A program made the translations under genes and the position numbers. 35,195 nt of DNA from UBA1858 sp039182865 (GTDB lineage: Bacteria > Pseudomonadota > Gammaproteobacteria > UBA4575), in NCBI GenBank assembly GCA_039182865.1, contig JBCDBX010000011.1:1-35195 (forward strand). Reading direction: 5' to 3'. A model generated the notes under the pieces. The model worked only from the letters and a program-made list of their open reading frames with translations. It did not search any database and was not told the DNA's origin. Positions 16,597 to 24,793 of this stretch are shown here, one piece after another (position 1 is the first letter of the stretch; each line of letters begins with the position of its first letter).

Positions 16597-17760
16597 TTAA
16601 AGCACATTTCTAAATAAAGGCACATTCCAGTAATAGTCATTTTTCTTAGAAATTTGCTGAGCAATGATTTTATTAAAATAGTCTCCATATTTAGATTCTT
16701 CCAAAATAGAATCATTGTCTATTGATTTTGATTCATTATTTTTATCCTTTGATATTTTGATGAATCTTTCCTGATTAGATTTAGCACTAGTTTTAATTTG
16801 ATCAGTAAAAGAAGTGTAAGAATTTATAAACAAAGGATCTTGAAACGCATTATGAGTTGAGCTGCTAATCAATACTCTGATTATACTCTCTCTCAATCCG
16901 GTTGGTTGAATGATCAGACTAAGCGTATATTCTTGGAATGATATTATAAAAAGATTTGGGAATACCCATAAGACTGTATAGCTATCAATTTTATTATTGT
17001 TGAATATACGATTAGTAGCGAACTCTAACCAATATAAATTATAGTCATCACTATAATTATCAAAGTTAATTTTGCTAAGGTCAGCATCAGGTTCTAATAT
17101 TGAAAATATTGTATTACATATAAGTTTCCAGTTTGCTTCACACTCAATCCATTGGGAATATATAATTTTTTTATCCTGATCTATCTGATTTAACTTGTTT
17201 GCAAATAAGCTTCCAGGCTCCTCATTATCGCGTGAGTTAGGGTCAAGGTTAACAAATATATAATCACCCGCCTGAAATGTTTTTAAATGAAGAAGTCGTT
17301 CTGGCACTACGCCCAAATACTGGTGTGCAATTGCATTTGATTCCTCAATTTCAATATTATTAATTGGTTTGCTATCACGACTGTATCCGCAGGACGTAAA
17401 TGAACATTTAGTTTTATTCCCCGTCTGGCATTGGGCTGGTACAGCTCGACAGCCACCGTGTTGAGCCTTGTTAAATCGGGCAATAATGGAATTATCATTC
17501 GCTCTTTGAACATGAATTCCATGGTGTCCAACTGTATACGGCAGCAGATCACCTTTTTGTGGAATTTCGTTTGACGATCCTATGGCGACCCATGAGCGTG
17601 ACCAAATACTTTCATCTTCTAAGTCACTAAAAGTCTTAGATTGATAGGCTAGAGCTGGAAGTTTAAATGCATGCCCAAAAGGTTGCATTACATCTGAATA
17701 TAAACTCTGATCAGTTATATCTAAGTTATCAATTAAGTAGCCTAGACCTGGATGAGCCAT
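16597..17760 (-). CDS. Degenerate Rieske oxygenase-fold protein
   Basis: This 387-residue protein follows the layout of the large subunit of Rieske non-haem iron oxygenases: an N-terminal lead (IWSRSWVAIGSSNEIPQKGDLLPY), the Rieske domain (about 55-175) and a C-terminal domain beginning EANWKLICN (209-216). Key residues are altered. The first ligand pair CxH is AQH (99-101), and the second CxxH is CSFT (119-122). However, extra cysteines occur at 104, 111 and 124. The mononuclear iron motif after NWKL (normally ENxxExYHxxxxH) reads CNTIFSILEPDADL with no histidine. The WVFPNLFIIS strand remains. It therefore cannot be a standard oxygenase. It begins just beyond the DMFase terminator and leads the urease gene string. 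Function unknown. Confidence 0.75.
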   Translation of the reverse strand: MAHPGLGYLIDNLDITDQSLYSDVMQPFGHAFKLPALAYQSKTFSDLEDESIWSRSWVAIGSSNEIPQKGDLLPYTVGHHGIHVQRANDNSIIARFNKAQHGGCRAVPAQCQTGNKTKCSFTSCGYSRDSKPINNIEIEESNAIAHQYLGVVPERLLHLKTFQAGDYIFVNLDPNSRDNEEPGSLFANKLNQIDQDKKIIYSQWIECEANWKLICNTIFSILEPDADLSKINFDNYSDDYNLYWLEFATNRIFNNNKIDSYTVLWVFPNLFIISFQEYTLSLIIQPTGLRESIIRVLISSSTHNAFQDPLFINSYTSFTDQIKTSAKSNQERFIKISKDKNNESKSIDNDSILEESKYGDYFNKIIAQQISKKNDYYWNVPLFRNVL

Positions 17761-17783
17761 GATGATCTTCTAATTTATATTTT

Positions 17784-17821
17784 CAAAAAAAGTGCCACTT
17801 AATGATTTATTAAGTGGCACT
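17784..17821 (-). terminator. Intrinsic terminator of the dimethylformamidase operon
   Basis: A perfect 13-bp stem (arms 17791-17803 and 17809-17821, AGTGCCACTTAAT, loop of 5) is followed on the minus strand by a run of T (complement of 17785-17790). It lies about 65 bases past the stop of the DMFase large-subunit gene and just before the Rieske-like gene, so it separates the DMFase transcript from the urease gene string. Confidence 0.88.
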
Positions 17822-17885
17822 ATTGATTGACATGTTTATGCATTTGCGGAGACAGATAACTAAGAGCATGTCAGTCTCTTAGAAA

Positions 17886-20284
17886 CTATTTTGCTGCTTT
17901 AGTTGAAGCCGGCTCATAATCTGCTCGGCCACGGTGCTTAATTGCATCTGCAGGTGGTTCAGGTAACGGACCATCCTGCATGAATCGATCAAGCACGTTG
18001 CCAACTAATGTAGAAATATTGTTCTTGCCATTATTCCATGGCAACGAACCACAAAATGCTATTGAACTGAATGCAAAACACCCACCACCGTTGGGAGTTT
18101 CATGAAATGCAATGTCGGATCTAACACGAGGATGTTGAGTACCATCAATACCCTGTTGGCTAAACCCGTAATCCTCCATCACTAAGAGATAAGCTTCTGT
18201 GTGACGACCAGCCGATGTTGCACCTACTAATGTATGCGGGGGCGAACCTAACATAGTATCAACAATATCTAGCTCGGTACCTGCCGCTCCACCTCCAACA
18301 AGACCAAAGTTACCAATCTTCTCATCATAATCGATACCTTCAAAAGCCCAGGAGATTCTTGAATCATTACTTTCATAGGTTCTTGAGTAGTAAGATGAAA
18401 TATCAAATCCTTCTGATGACATACCGGTACCAGCAACGGAATGTAAATATCTTCCACGATATCGCCACATACCACCCAATTCACCTGTACCTTGATGATA
18501 ATATTCACCAGGATCTGCACGCCACGTTCTAATCCCAGATTCACAACGACGCATTTCGGTAATGACACCTCTGCCAAGATCATCAAATGCAGGGTGGAAT
18601 GAATGAATCCAGTACCAGGCATCAGCGCCCATATACATTAATCGTCCACCTTGTTGGGTGTAGTTATGTAACGCATCTAGTTGTGGACCACTGTTATGTT
18701 CTGGATGTGAGCCAGTAATGATGACGTTATAGTTTTCCAATCTAGCCAAGCCATCATAGTTAACATCTTCATCCATGATGCAGTCATATTCATAACCCAT
18801 TTCTTCTAACCAATAGATTAGATGTAAATCAGCAGGGTACTGCCATGGCGCCTGCATCAAGAAATGATCATACTTGGGCCGAATACTTAAGATCGGACGT
18901 AATCTTGAGGATAAACACAATCCACTTCCATCAGTATGAGTATCATAGATGGATCCACCATACTCCCTGTGTTCGCTTAAGAACATGTTTTGGTCCTGCA
19001 TGATTGGGACTCGATAAACAAGCAACTCTGCACCACCAGCATTATTTGCCAGATGTTCGTTAGCGTAAGCCATGTAGCTAATAGTCGGCACCATAAAAGC
19101 AATCTTAGATTGCTCTTTGCCAACTTCCGGCACTACCCAGAAAGGAATGTAATCTTCATCACCCTCATCCGTGGTTAACTTGGCAGCATAAAATTTACTG
19201 CTAGTTCCATCAGGTACCTGCCATTCAAAATCAACATCCCAACGTGCATCATCAACATCATCATCATGAAAATGAATAGCGCCATATTCTTCAGGTGCAT
19301 GTTTCCAATCAAAATTATGGCCAGAAAAATTGTAACCTGTCATTGCCCTGGTTGGACAATTTACAATTTCTAAATCATATAAATATGGGCCATGATCTTT
19401 ACCAATCATGGTATTGATGCCATCTGAAAAATCCCATGATCCGACTAGACACTCTGAAAGTGGACCCGTTGGACCTGAGTGACGTCGCTCTGTTAAACCG
19501 GGTTGTGCACCAAGTTTCATGGTTTCAATTTCCTGTCGGCTTAGGGCTTTACTGCACAAGCGAGGGCTGTCTATTTTGCCGTTATAGTGTCCAGCCATAA
19601 CCATACCAGCAGGTTTAGAGGCTTGTGCTTGAGGGCTAGAGTCTGCTCCTTTGGCATAGGCCGCGACTGCGAATGGGACTCCGTCGGTATGTTTGATAGC
19701 ACCCTTTACTGTCTGTGATACAGGAGGAATTTCTGGATCAAGTGCATATACAACTTGAGGTTCATGATACAAAATTGCTTCGCCTGTAGCAGCATCAAAA
19801 GATGCAGCCACGAAGTGCCAAGCATGATCACGGATTGGTGCATTTGTTGAGATTTTAGTCCCATTAATTCTTAACTCTAAACAGCCATCTTCATTAATAA
19901 AAAGCCCATAGCCTTTACCATCACTCCATTTCGTCATCAGACCCTGTGCGCCATGGCGCCAATATTTAGGGTGAGTCTTGGGAGTAGTTGGCCAAATCCA
20001 ACATTGCATTGTGAAAGATTCGCATTGGATATGAGGATTGTCCTGCACATACCCATAAGAGCCACTATAAATCGTCTGCGGTCTTCCCTTGTACTCGCCG
20101 TTACACTCGGCTTCAATATTTTCTTCAATTAATCCCGGACCACGAGGGTTAGTGTCCGCATGGATCATTTTCACAATTTGACAGTTGTATTTTGCAGGGC
20201 CGTCACAATTGACGTGGAATTTTATTGTTTCCCGGGGTTTACACCAAATAAATCAGCATAACCCGTTAATCTCATTGCACACAT
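17886..20284 (-). CDS. dmfA2: N,N-dimethylformamidase large subunit, with apparent frameshift near the start
   Basis: This is the catalytic subunit of DMFase, which hydrolyses N,N-dimethylformamide to dimethylamine and formate. The uninterrupted frame (GTG 20174 to 17886) encodes 762 residues: a LamG-like domain (about 50-210) and an amidotransferase-like core. Counting from that GTG, Tyr370 (SYMAYANEH), Tyr410 (SIYDTH) and Glu492 (GSHPE) match the 2-Tyr-1-Glu iron ligands reported for Paracoccus DMFase in motif and spacing. The GTG has no ribosome site. Upstream, AGGAGG (20293-20298) lies 8 bases before an ATG at 20284 that encodes MRLTGYADLFGVNPG and then stops; one frame over, ETIKFHVNCDGPAKYNCQIV continues straight into the long frame. 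One missing base near 20231-20237 explains this. The restored protein has about 799 residues. Sequencing error and real mutation are both possible. Confidence 0.93.
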
Positions 20285-20335
20285 TTACGTAGCCTCCTAT
20301 TTAATAATTACTTACCTATGCCTAAAGTAGTTTGA

Positions 20336-20785
20336 TTACGTCACCGTCCAGTTATCATCTCTGCGCTTCCAGCCCTCATTAAAGTGTTCTGGAAAACCAT
20401 CTTCTGCATCTAATTCATCCAAACGCATCAAAAATATATCGTGCTGTGGGTCTTGCTCGTTATCGTAAACTTTGTCATTCACAAACTCTGGAGGGACTCC
20501 GCGTATTCCTGCTAACCTAGCTATACGCCATTCTTTTTCAACTTTCGTGCAAATAACGACCAACTTGCCACCAAAGTCACCTGGCATTGCTGTTCGCATC
20601 CTGATTAGCACTTTATTAAGTAGGGGGTCATCATGAATTCCTCCACCCACTTCTGTCGTATCTCCTTGAACCTCAGCTTTTAAAATTGTGCACCCAGGGA
20701 CACCTTTCATAGACTCGATACACTCTTTATGTTTTGCGATCAGCCGATCGCGTTCAGGAGTACCTTTTTTTGGTATTGAGATCAT
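20336..20785 (-). CDS. dmfA1: N,N-dimethylformamidase small subunit
   Basis: From the ATG at 20785 this is a 149-residue, charged, mainly helical protein. It sits directly upstream of the large-subunit gene, where the small DMFase subunit is encoded in Paracoccus and Methylobacterium. The small subunit wraps around the large one and is needed for activity. Segments such as ERDRLIAKHKECIESMKGVPGC and KVLIRMRTAMPGDFGGKLVVICTKVEKEWRIARL fit a subunit of this kind, though I assign it partly from position. GGAGG lies 7 bases before this ATG. A TTG at 20803 in the same frame would place the ribosome site inside the gene, so I reject it. The shared regulatory element at 20922-20949 lies about 137 bases upstream. 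Confidence 0.85.
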   Translation of the reverse strand: MISIPKKGTPERDRLIAKHKECIESMKGVPGCTILKAEVQGDTTEVGGGIHDDPLLNKVLIRMRTAMPGDFGGKLVVICTKVEKEWRIARLAGIRGVPPEFVNDKVYDNEQDPQHDIFLMRLDELDAEDGFPEHFNEGWKRRDDNWTVT

Positions 20786-20885
20786 ATTTCTTCCTCCAGA
20801 CAAATATTTACAATGTGCTTAAGACTACTTTTTGAAATAACCTTGTGAATTTCAAAATTACCTACAACTCTAAAGTCAGCAGTAA

Positions 20886-20923
20886 ACTTACTTACTATAG
20901 TATATATACTATAGTAAGTAAGT
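20886..20923. repeat. 38-bp perfect palindrome upstream of dmfA1
   Basis: Both halves read ACTTACTTACTATAGTATA to the centre and its exact complement outwards, with no mismatch and no loop. It is AT-rich and abuts the GTGAATCAC box (2-base overlap). Candidates are an operator for a dimeric regulator or an mRNA hairpin; no U-run follows on either strand, which argues against a terminator. Confidence 0.85.
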
Positions 20924-20949
20924 GAATCACAATAATTCGTTTAGGTCAA
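20922..20949 (-). promoter_or_regulatory. Shared regulatory element upstream of dmfA1
   Basis: GTGAATCAC (20922-20930), 11 bases, TAGGTCAA (20942-20949). The same two words with identical spacing occur upstream of urtA (26320-26347). Read towards dmfA1 it is TTGACCTA-N11-GTGATTCAC, so a -35-like TTGACC lies 17 bases before TTCACT. It could be a weak activated promoter with a palindromic operator over the -10, or a two-part activator site. Confidence 0.65.
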
Positions 20950-21128
20950 TAATAAGAGGAGAAAATGTAGACTAAAGTGATACAATTATTCTAGTGCATA
21001 ATTGTGCAGCATCTGAAAGATCCCTGACGACTCAAGATCATATTATTTATTAAACAAACAACTTATAGCTCAATATTAAAAGCAGACTGAACTATATTAA
21101 ATAAATGGATGAGCTTGTGATTAAATAA

Positions 21129-21824
21129 TTATATCGTTAGGTGCTCTTCTATAAGATCATCAGTCAACTCATTAATAGGGCCCTGAGCGACAGGCTTTCC
21201 AATATCAAGTATTAGGAATTTATCTGCGAGCTTCTTTGCAATTTTAATGTGTTGCTCTGTCAATATCATGGCCATTCCTAAGTCTTTATTCAAATGGAAC
21301 AGTGTATTTTGAATTTCTTCAACAATATTAGGCTGAATACCTTCGGTGGGCTCATCTAACAATAAAATATCAGGGTCAGTTGCCAAAGCTCTTGCAATAG
21401 CCAGTTGCTGTTGCTGACCTCCAGATAGCAACCCTGCACGCTTTTCTAAATTTTCAGCGAGATAAGGGAATAGAGACAAACAATTCTCAGGAATTACGTT
21501 CTTTTCATCTGTTCTTGCAAATGTGCCTAATAATATATTTTCTCTAACACTAAACTTGCCAAGTATTCTTCGACCTTGAGGCACATACCCAAGAGCTGCT
21601 TTTGCCCTTAAGTTTGCCGCTTTGTTTGAATAATCAATTCCATCAATTAATAACTCACCTTTTATAGTGGTGTCTAACCCCATTATAGTTTTCAATAAAG
21701 TTGTCTTTCCAACGCCATTTCTTCCTAATACACAAAGGCACTCACCCTTGTCCAGAGAAAAATTTATACCCTGTAGAATTGGAGATTTACCGTAGTATGC
21801 GGTGACGTTTGCTAGATCTAACAT
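21129..21824 (-). CDS. urtE: Urea/amide ABC transporter ATP-binding protein UrtE
   Basis: This 231-residue ATPase of the branched-chain amino acid/urea importer class powers uptake with its partner UrtD. Walker A is GRNGVGKTT, the signature is LSGGQQQQLAIARAL, and Walker B is ILLLDEPTEGIQPNIV; the TEGIQP segment after Walker B and the GYVPQGRRI loop are typical of UrtE. It starts one base after the urtD stop and is the last gene of the transporter operon. Substrate could equally be a short amide (FmdF-type). Confidence 0.92.
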   Translation of the reverse strand: MLDLANVTAYYGKSPILQGINFSLDKGECLCVLGRNGVGKTTLLKTIMGLDTTIKGELLIDGIDYSNKAANLRAKAALGYVPQGRRILGKFSVRENILLGTFARTDEKNVIPENCLSLFPYLAENLEKRAGLLSGGQQQQLAIARALATDPDILLLDEPTEGIQPNIVEEIQNTLFHLNKDLGMAMILTEQHIKIAKKLADKFLILDIGKPVAQGPINELTDDLIEEHLTI

Positions 21825-21825
21825 G

Positions 21826-22572
21826 CTAGTTTATTCCTTCACTACCTAAATAAACTTCTTTTACTTTTTGGTGATTTTCAATTTCATTTATTGTTCCTTC
21901 AGCTAGCATACTTCCCTGATGCATCACAGAAATTACATCTGCAATACTTCTTACAAATGACATATCATGTTCAACAACGACGAGTGTGTGATCGCCTTTT
22001 AGGCTTTTAAATAACTCCGATGTTTTTTCTGTTTCCTGCTCGGTCATCCCCGCAGTTGGTTCGTCCATTAAAAGTAACTTCGGATTTTGCATCAGAACCA
22101 TGCCTATCTCTAGCCACTGTGTTTGGCCATGAGAAAGATAGCCCGCATAGCTATCTAAACGATCATGCAGAGACACCAACTCGATTATTTCGTAAAATCG
22201 GCTAGAAGACTTAATCTTCCTAAACGGATTCATGTTTTGAAATGGTCCTAACTTCTTGTTGGAATATGCAACCTCAAAATTTTCTCGAACGGTAAGTTCT
22301 TTAAATACCGCAGGAACTTGAAATTTTCGACCTACACCAAGATTAACAATTTTGCGCTCGGGTAACTTAGAAATATCAGTACCATTAAAATGAATTTTTC
22401 CAGATGTTAGTTTTTGTCTTCCCGTAATCAAATCAATTGATGTAGTTTTACCCGCACCATTTGGACCTAAAAGACAGCGCAATTCGCCTTCATTTACACT
22501 GAAGTTAAAATCATTAACGACAGAATAGTCGTTATATGTTTTAGTTACATTTTTGAGCTCTAGGATTGACAT
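21826..22572 (-). CDS. urtD: Urea/amide ABC transporter ATP-binding protein UrtD
   Basis: This 248-residue ATPase has Walker A GPNGAGKTTSIDLITG, a signature LSHGQTQWLEIGMVLMQ and Walker B LLLMDEPTAGMT. The SHGQxQWLEIGM form is characteristic of UrtD as opposed to LivG, which is why I favour a urea/amide importer over an amino-acid one. H-loop VVVEHDMSFV is present. It follows urtC after 6 bases. It should be cytoplasmic, bound to the UrtB/UrtC permeases. Confidence 0.93.
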   Translation of the reverse strand: MSILELKNVTKTYNDYSVVNDFNFSVNEGELRCLLGPNGAGKTTSIDLITGRQKLTSGKIHFNGTDISKLPERKIVNLGVGRKFQVPAVFKELTVRENFEVAYSNKKLGPFQNMNPFRKIKSSSRFYEIIELVSLHDRLDSYAGYLSHGQTQWLEIGMVLMQNPKLLLMDEPTAGMTEQETEKTSELFKSLKGDHTLVVVEHDMSFVRSIADVISVMHQGSMLAEGTINEIENHQKVKEVYLGSEGIN

Positions 22573-22578
22573 GTATCT

Positions 22579-23646
22579 CTAAGTGGTCGATTGGGATTTT
22601 GAAGAAATTTTTTCAAGAATGAGTTCCCATAATCCTGTTAGACCCTTAGGCAAAAACAAGACTACTAATAAAAATGTTACTCCAAGAATAATCAACCAGG
22701 CCTGCTGAAATTCATCACCAGCATAACTTTGCCCAACATTAATAAGAATTGCTCCAAAAATTGCACCCATCAAGGATGTTCTTCCACCTACAGCTGCCCA
22801 TATGACCATGGAAATACTCAAACTAATTTCCATAGCAGTTGGTGATACATATTGAACCATCATGACCCACAAAATTCCTGCAAACGCTGCAATGATTCCT
22901 GACAATGTGAAAAGAACTGTTTGATAATAAGCGACACTGTAACCGAGAAATCTCGCTCTTTCGGGATCATCTCTCATAGATTGCACAATTAAGCCAAACT
23001 TTGTCCCAAGAATGAATTTAGTTCCCAAGGTTAAAAAGGCCAGAAAGCCCGAGCAAATCCAATATGCACGCTCACTGTAAGGGTCAATAGACTCACCAAA
23101 AATCTCAAACGCTTTAGGCGGTGTTATCCCATTGAATCCCGCAGTAAATGGTTGCATGTCATAAACAATACTGTACCAAGCGGCTAACATTGCAAGTGTC
23201 ATAATAGCTACAAACACCCCAGCCACTCTTGCTTGGAACATCATGTAGCCGAAGACTAGAAAAAATATTGTTGGTACTAAAATTGCGAGAAAAAGGCCTA
23301 CTGGAGTTGACCAAAATGGTTCCCATATAGCAGGCAATTCACTCAACTCATTGGTCAACATGAAAGAAGGTATCGGATCGCTCACAGGATCTTGATACTG
23401 CATCTGCATGGTTGCAGCCATACAGTAAGCCCCCATGCCAAAAGCTATTCCCTGTCCGAGACTTAATATACCTCCATATCCCCAAACCAGAGATACTGAT
23501 ACTGCGAGGATTGCATAGATCAAATATCGGCTAAACTGATTTAAAGTAAATGGATCAGAGGCAAATGGAATCAGCGCGATAACAATAAAAACAAATATGT
23601 AGAATAACCACTGTGCTTTTTTATTATAGTAGAGATTGCCGTTCAT
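22579..23646 (-). CDS. urtC: Urea/amide ABC transporter permease UrtC
   Basis: This 355-residue inner-membrane permease of the LivM/UrtC class has about ten hydrophobic segments. Typical features are WGYGGILSLGQGIAFGMGAYCMAATM near the N-terminus, QSMRDDPERARFLGYSVAYYQT (the ATPase-coupling loop) and the end block VGGRTSLMGAIFGAILIN. It includes an insertion (QDPVSDPIPSFMLTNELSELP, about 105-125) of the kind seen in UrtC. It lies 24 bases after urtB. Confidence 0.92.
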   Translation of the reverse strand: MNGNLYYNKKAQWLFYIFVFIVIALIPFASDPFTLNQFSRYLIYAILAVSVSLVWGYGGILSLGQGIAFGMGAYCMAATMQMQYQDPVSDPIPSFMLTNELSELPAIWEPFWSTPVGLFLAILVPTIFFLVFGYMMFQARVAGVFVAIMTLAMLAAWYSIVYDMQPFTAGFNGITPPKAFEIFGESIDPYSERAYWICSGFLAFLTLGTKFILGTKFGLIVQSMRDDPERARFLGYSVAYYQTVLFTLSGIIAAFAGILWVMMVQYVSPTAMEISLSISMVIWAAVGGRTSLMGAIFGAILINVGQSYAGDEFQQAWLIILGVTFLLVVLFLPKGLTGLWELILEKISSKSQSTT

Positions 23647-23670
23647 TATCTTATTCTCTAAACAAATTGA

Positions 23671-24573
23671 CTATCTTCTAGTTGTTCCCTCAGATATAAG
23701 TCCTTGTGGACGAAATCTTAGGAATACAACAACCAGTGAGAATAGTATGAAACGAGCAAAGGTTTCATTGGTAAAATAGGAAAATATAGAGGATAGTTCT
23801 CCTAGTAATCCTGAACTGAACATACTACCCGCCAGACCTATACCTCCAACGACCACCACCAAGAATGCCTCAACGATGTATCCACTGCCCATATCTGGGA
23901 ATAAAGTTTTAAGTGCGCCAAATAATGCTCCGGCGATACCGGCAAGTCCCGCTCCATATGCAAATGTCATACTGTAAATTTTATTAGCGTCAATACCAAA
24001 TGCTGCAGCCATTTCTTTATCTTGCATAACAGCACGAATTTTTATTCCCAATGTTGTTTTGTACATCAAAAACCAAGTGACAGCGCCTAATAATATTGCA
24101 AACAAAATAATAAAAATTCTAACTCCTGAAAGATGAATGAAGTTTGCCGTAATCTGAAAATCCAACCAATCAGGGACGCCAACATACTTAGGCTCACCGC
24201 CAAAGATTAAGCGTATGCTTTGAATTAAAATTAATGAAAGACCCCAAGTGGCAAGTAGTGTATCTAGAGGTCGCGTATAAAGAGTCCTAATTATTCCTCT
24301 CTCAATCAGAAGACCAAATAATACTAGCATTGCAAATGATATAGGGATGCAAAGTAGAAAAGGCATACCTACATAGTTTTGAAATACATAAGTAGTATAT
24401 GCACCCAGCATGATGAACTCTCCGTGCGCCATGTTAATCACACCCATGGTGCCATAGATAATAGTAAGTCCTAAAGCTGCTATAAAAAAAATACTCGCAA
24501 GACTAATTCCAATGAAAATGGCATTTAAGAAAGGATATAGTGCAAATGGAGTCCAAAAGTCATGCACACTCAT
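23671..24573 (-). CDS. urtB: Urea/amide ABC transporter permease UrtB
   Basis: This 300-residue inner-membrane permease pairs with UrtC. It has the conserved AALGLTIIYGTMGVINMAHGEFIMLGAYTTYV stretch, the coupling loop IRAVMQDKEMAAAFGIDANKIY and the end LRFRPQGLISEGTTRR. It has the ~300-residue core only and lacks the long N-terminal extension that some UrtB proteins carry. GGGAGAA lies 7 bases before the ATG. A 15-bp palindrome containing GTGAATCAC (24614-24628) is 40 bases upstream, so urtB may have its own control point apart from urtA. Confidence 0.92.
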   Translation of the reverse strand: MSVHDFWTPFALYPFLNAIFIGISLASIFFIAALGLTIIYGTMGVINMAHGEFIMLGAYTTYVFQNYVGMPFLLCIPISFAMLVLFGLLIERGIIRTLYTRPLDTLLATWGLSLILIQSIRLIFGGEPKYVGVPDWLDFQITANFIHLSGVRIFIILFAILLGAVTWFLMYKTTLGIKIRAVMQDKEMAAAFGIDANKIYSMTFAYGAGLAGIAGALFGALKTLFPDMGSGYIVEAFLVVVVGGIGLAGSMFSSGLLGELSSIFSYFTNETFARFILFSLVVVFLRFRPQGLISEGTTRR

Positions 24574-24613
24574 ATTAAGTTTCTCCCAATATATAACTCT
24601 AGTTTAGATCAGC

Positions 24614-24628
24614 AAGGTGAATCACCTT
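24614..24628 (-). promoter_or_regulatory. Palindromic GTGAATCAC box upstream of urtB
   Basis: AAGGTGAATCACCTT is a perfect palindrome around a single central base. Its core is identical to the boxes upstream of dmfA1 and urtA. It lacks the TAGGTCAA half found at those two. The position 41 bases before the urtB ATG suits an operator or activator site. Confidence 0.55.
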
Positions 24629-24745
24629 CAAAAATCCGTATAGAATAACTATTCTCTAGTTAATTGCTGAGCGAATAGAATTTTAGAATAGATAGATGTC
24701 GCTACTAAATATTAAATTTCATTCTAGTCCGCATCAATGGAATAA

Positions 24746-24777
24746 AGAGTGCATGAAAATTTAATTTCATGCACTCT
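24746..24777 (-). terminator. Hairpin after urtA (attenuator or mRNA-stabilising stem)
   Basis: A perfect 13-bp stem (arms 24746-24758 and 24765-24777, AGAGTGCATGAAA, loop of 6) begins 17 bases after the urtA stop. The following tract on the minus strand is TTTATT, a weak U-run. Such stems after a binding-protein gene usually leave that gene expressed above its permeases. Confidence 0.75.
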
Positions 24778-24793
24778 AAATTAAAAACTAAAA

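Larger units (their letters stand above)
20786..21128. other. Regulatory region between urtE and dmfA1
   Basis: About 340 bases contain no gene. Content: a 38-bp perfect palindrome (20886-20923), the shared element GTGAATCAC-N11-TAGGTCAA (20922-20949) and the ribosome site of dmfA1. No clear terminator follows urtE, so read-through from the transporter operon into dmfA is possible. Confidence 0.6.

Noticed and set aside
20224..20240. Programmed -1 frameshifting at GGGAAAC in dmfA2
   Set aside because: The heptamer is of slippery type, but the zero frame reads GGG AAA C, not G GGA AAC, so tandem slippage does not fit. A missing base is simpler.
20786..20803. Longer dmfA1 start at TTG 20803
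   Set aside because: It would put the GGAGG ribosome site inside the coding region; the ATG at 20785 is ideally spaced from it.
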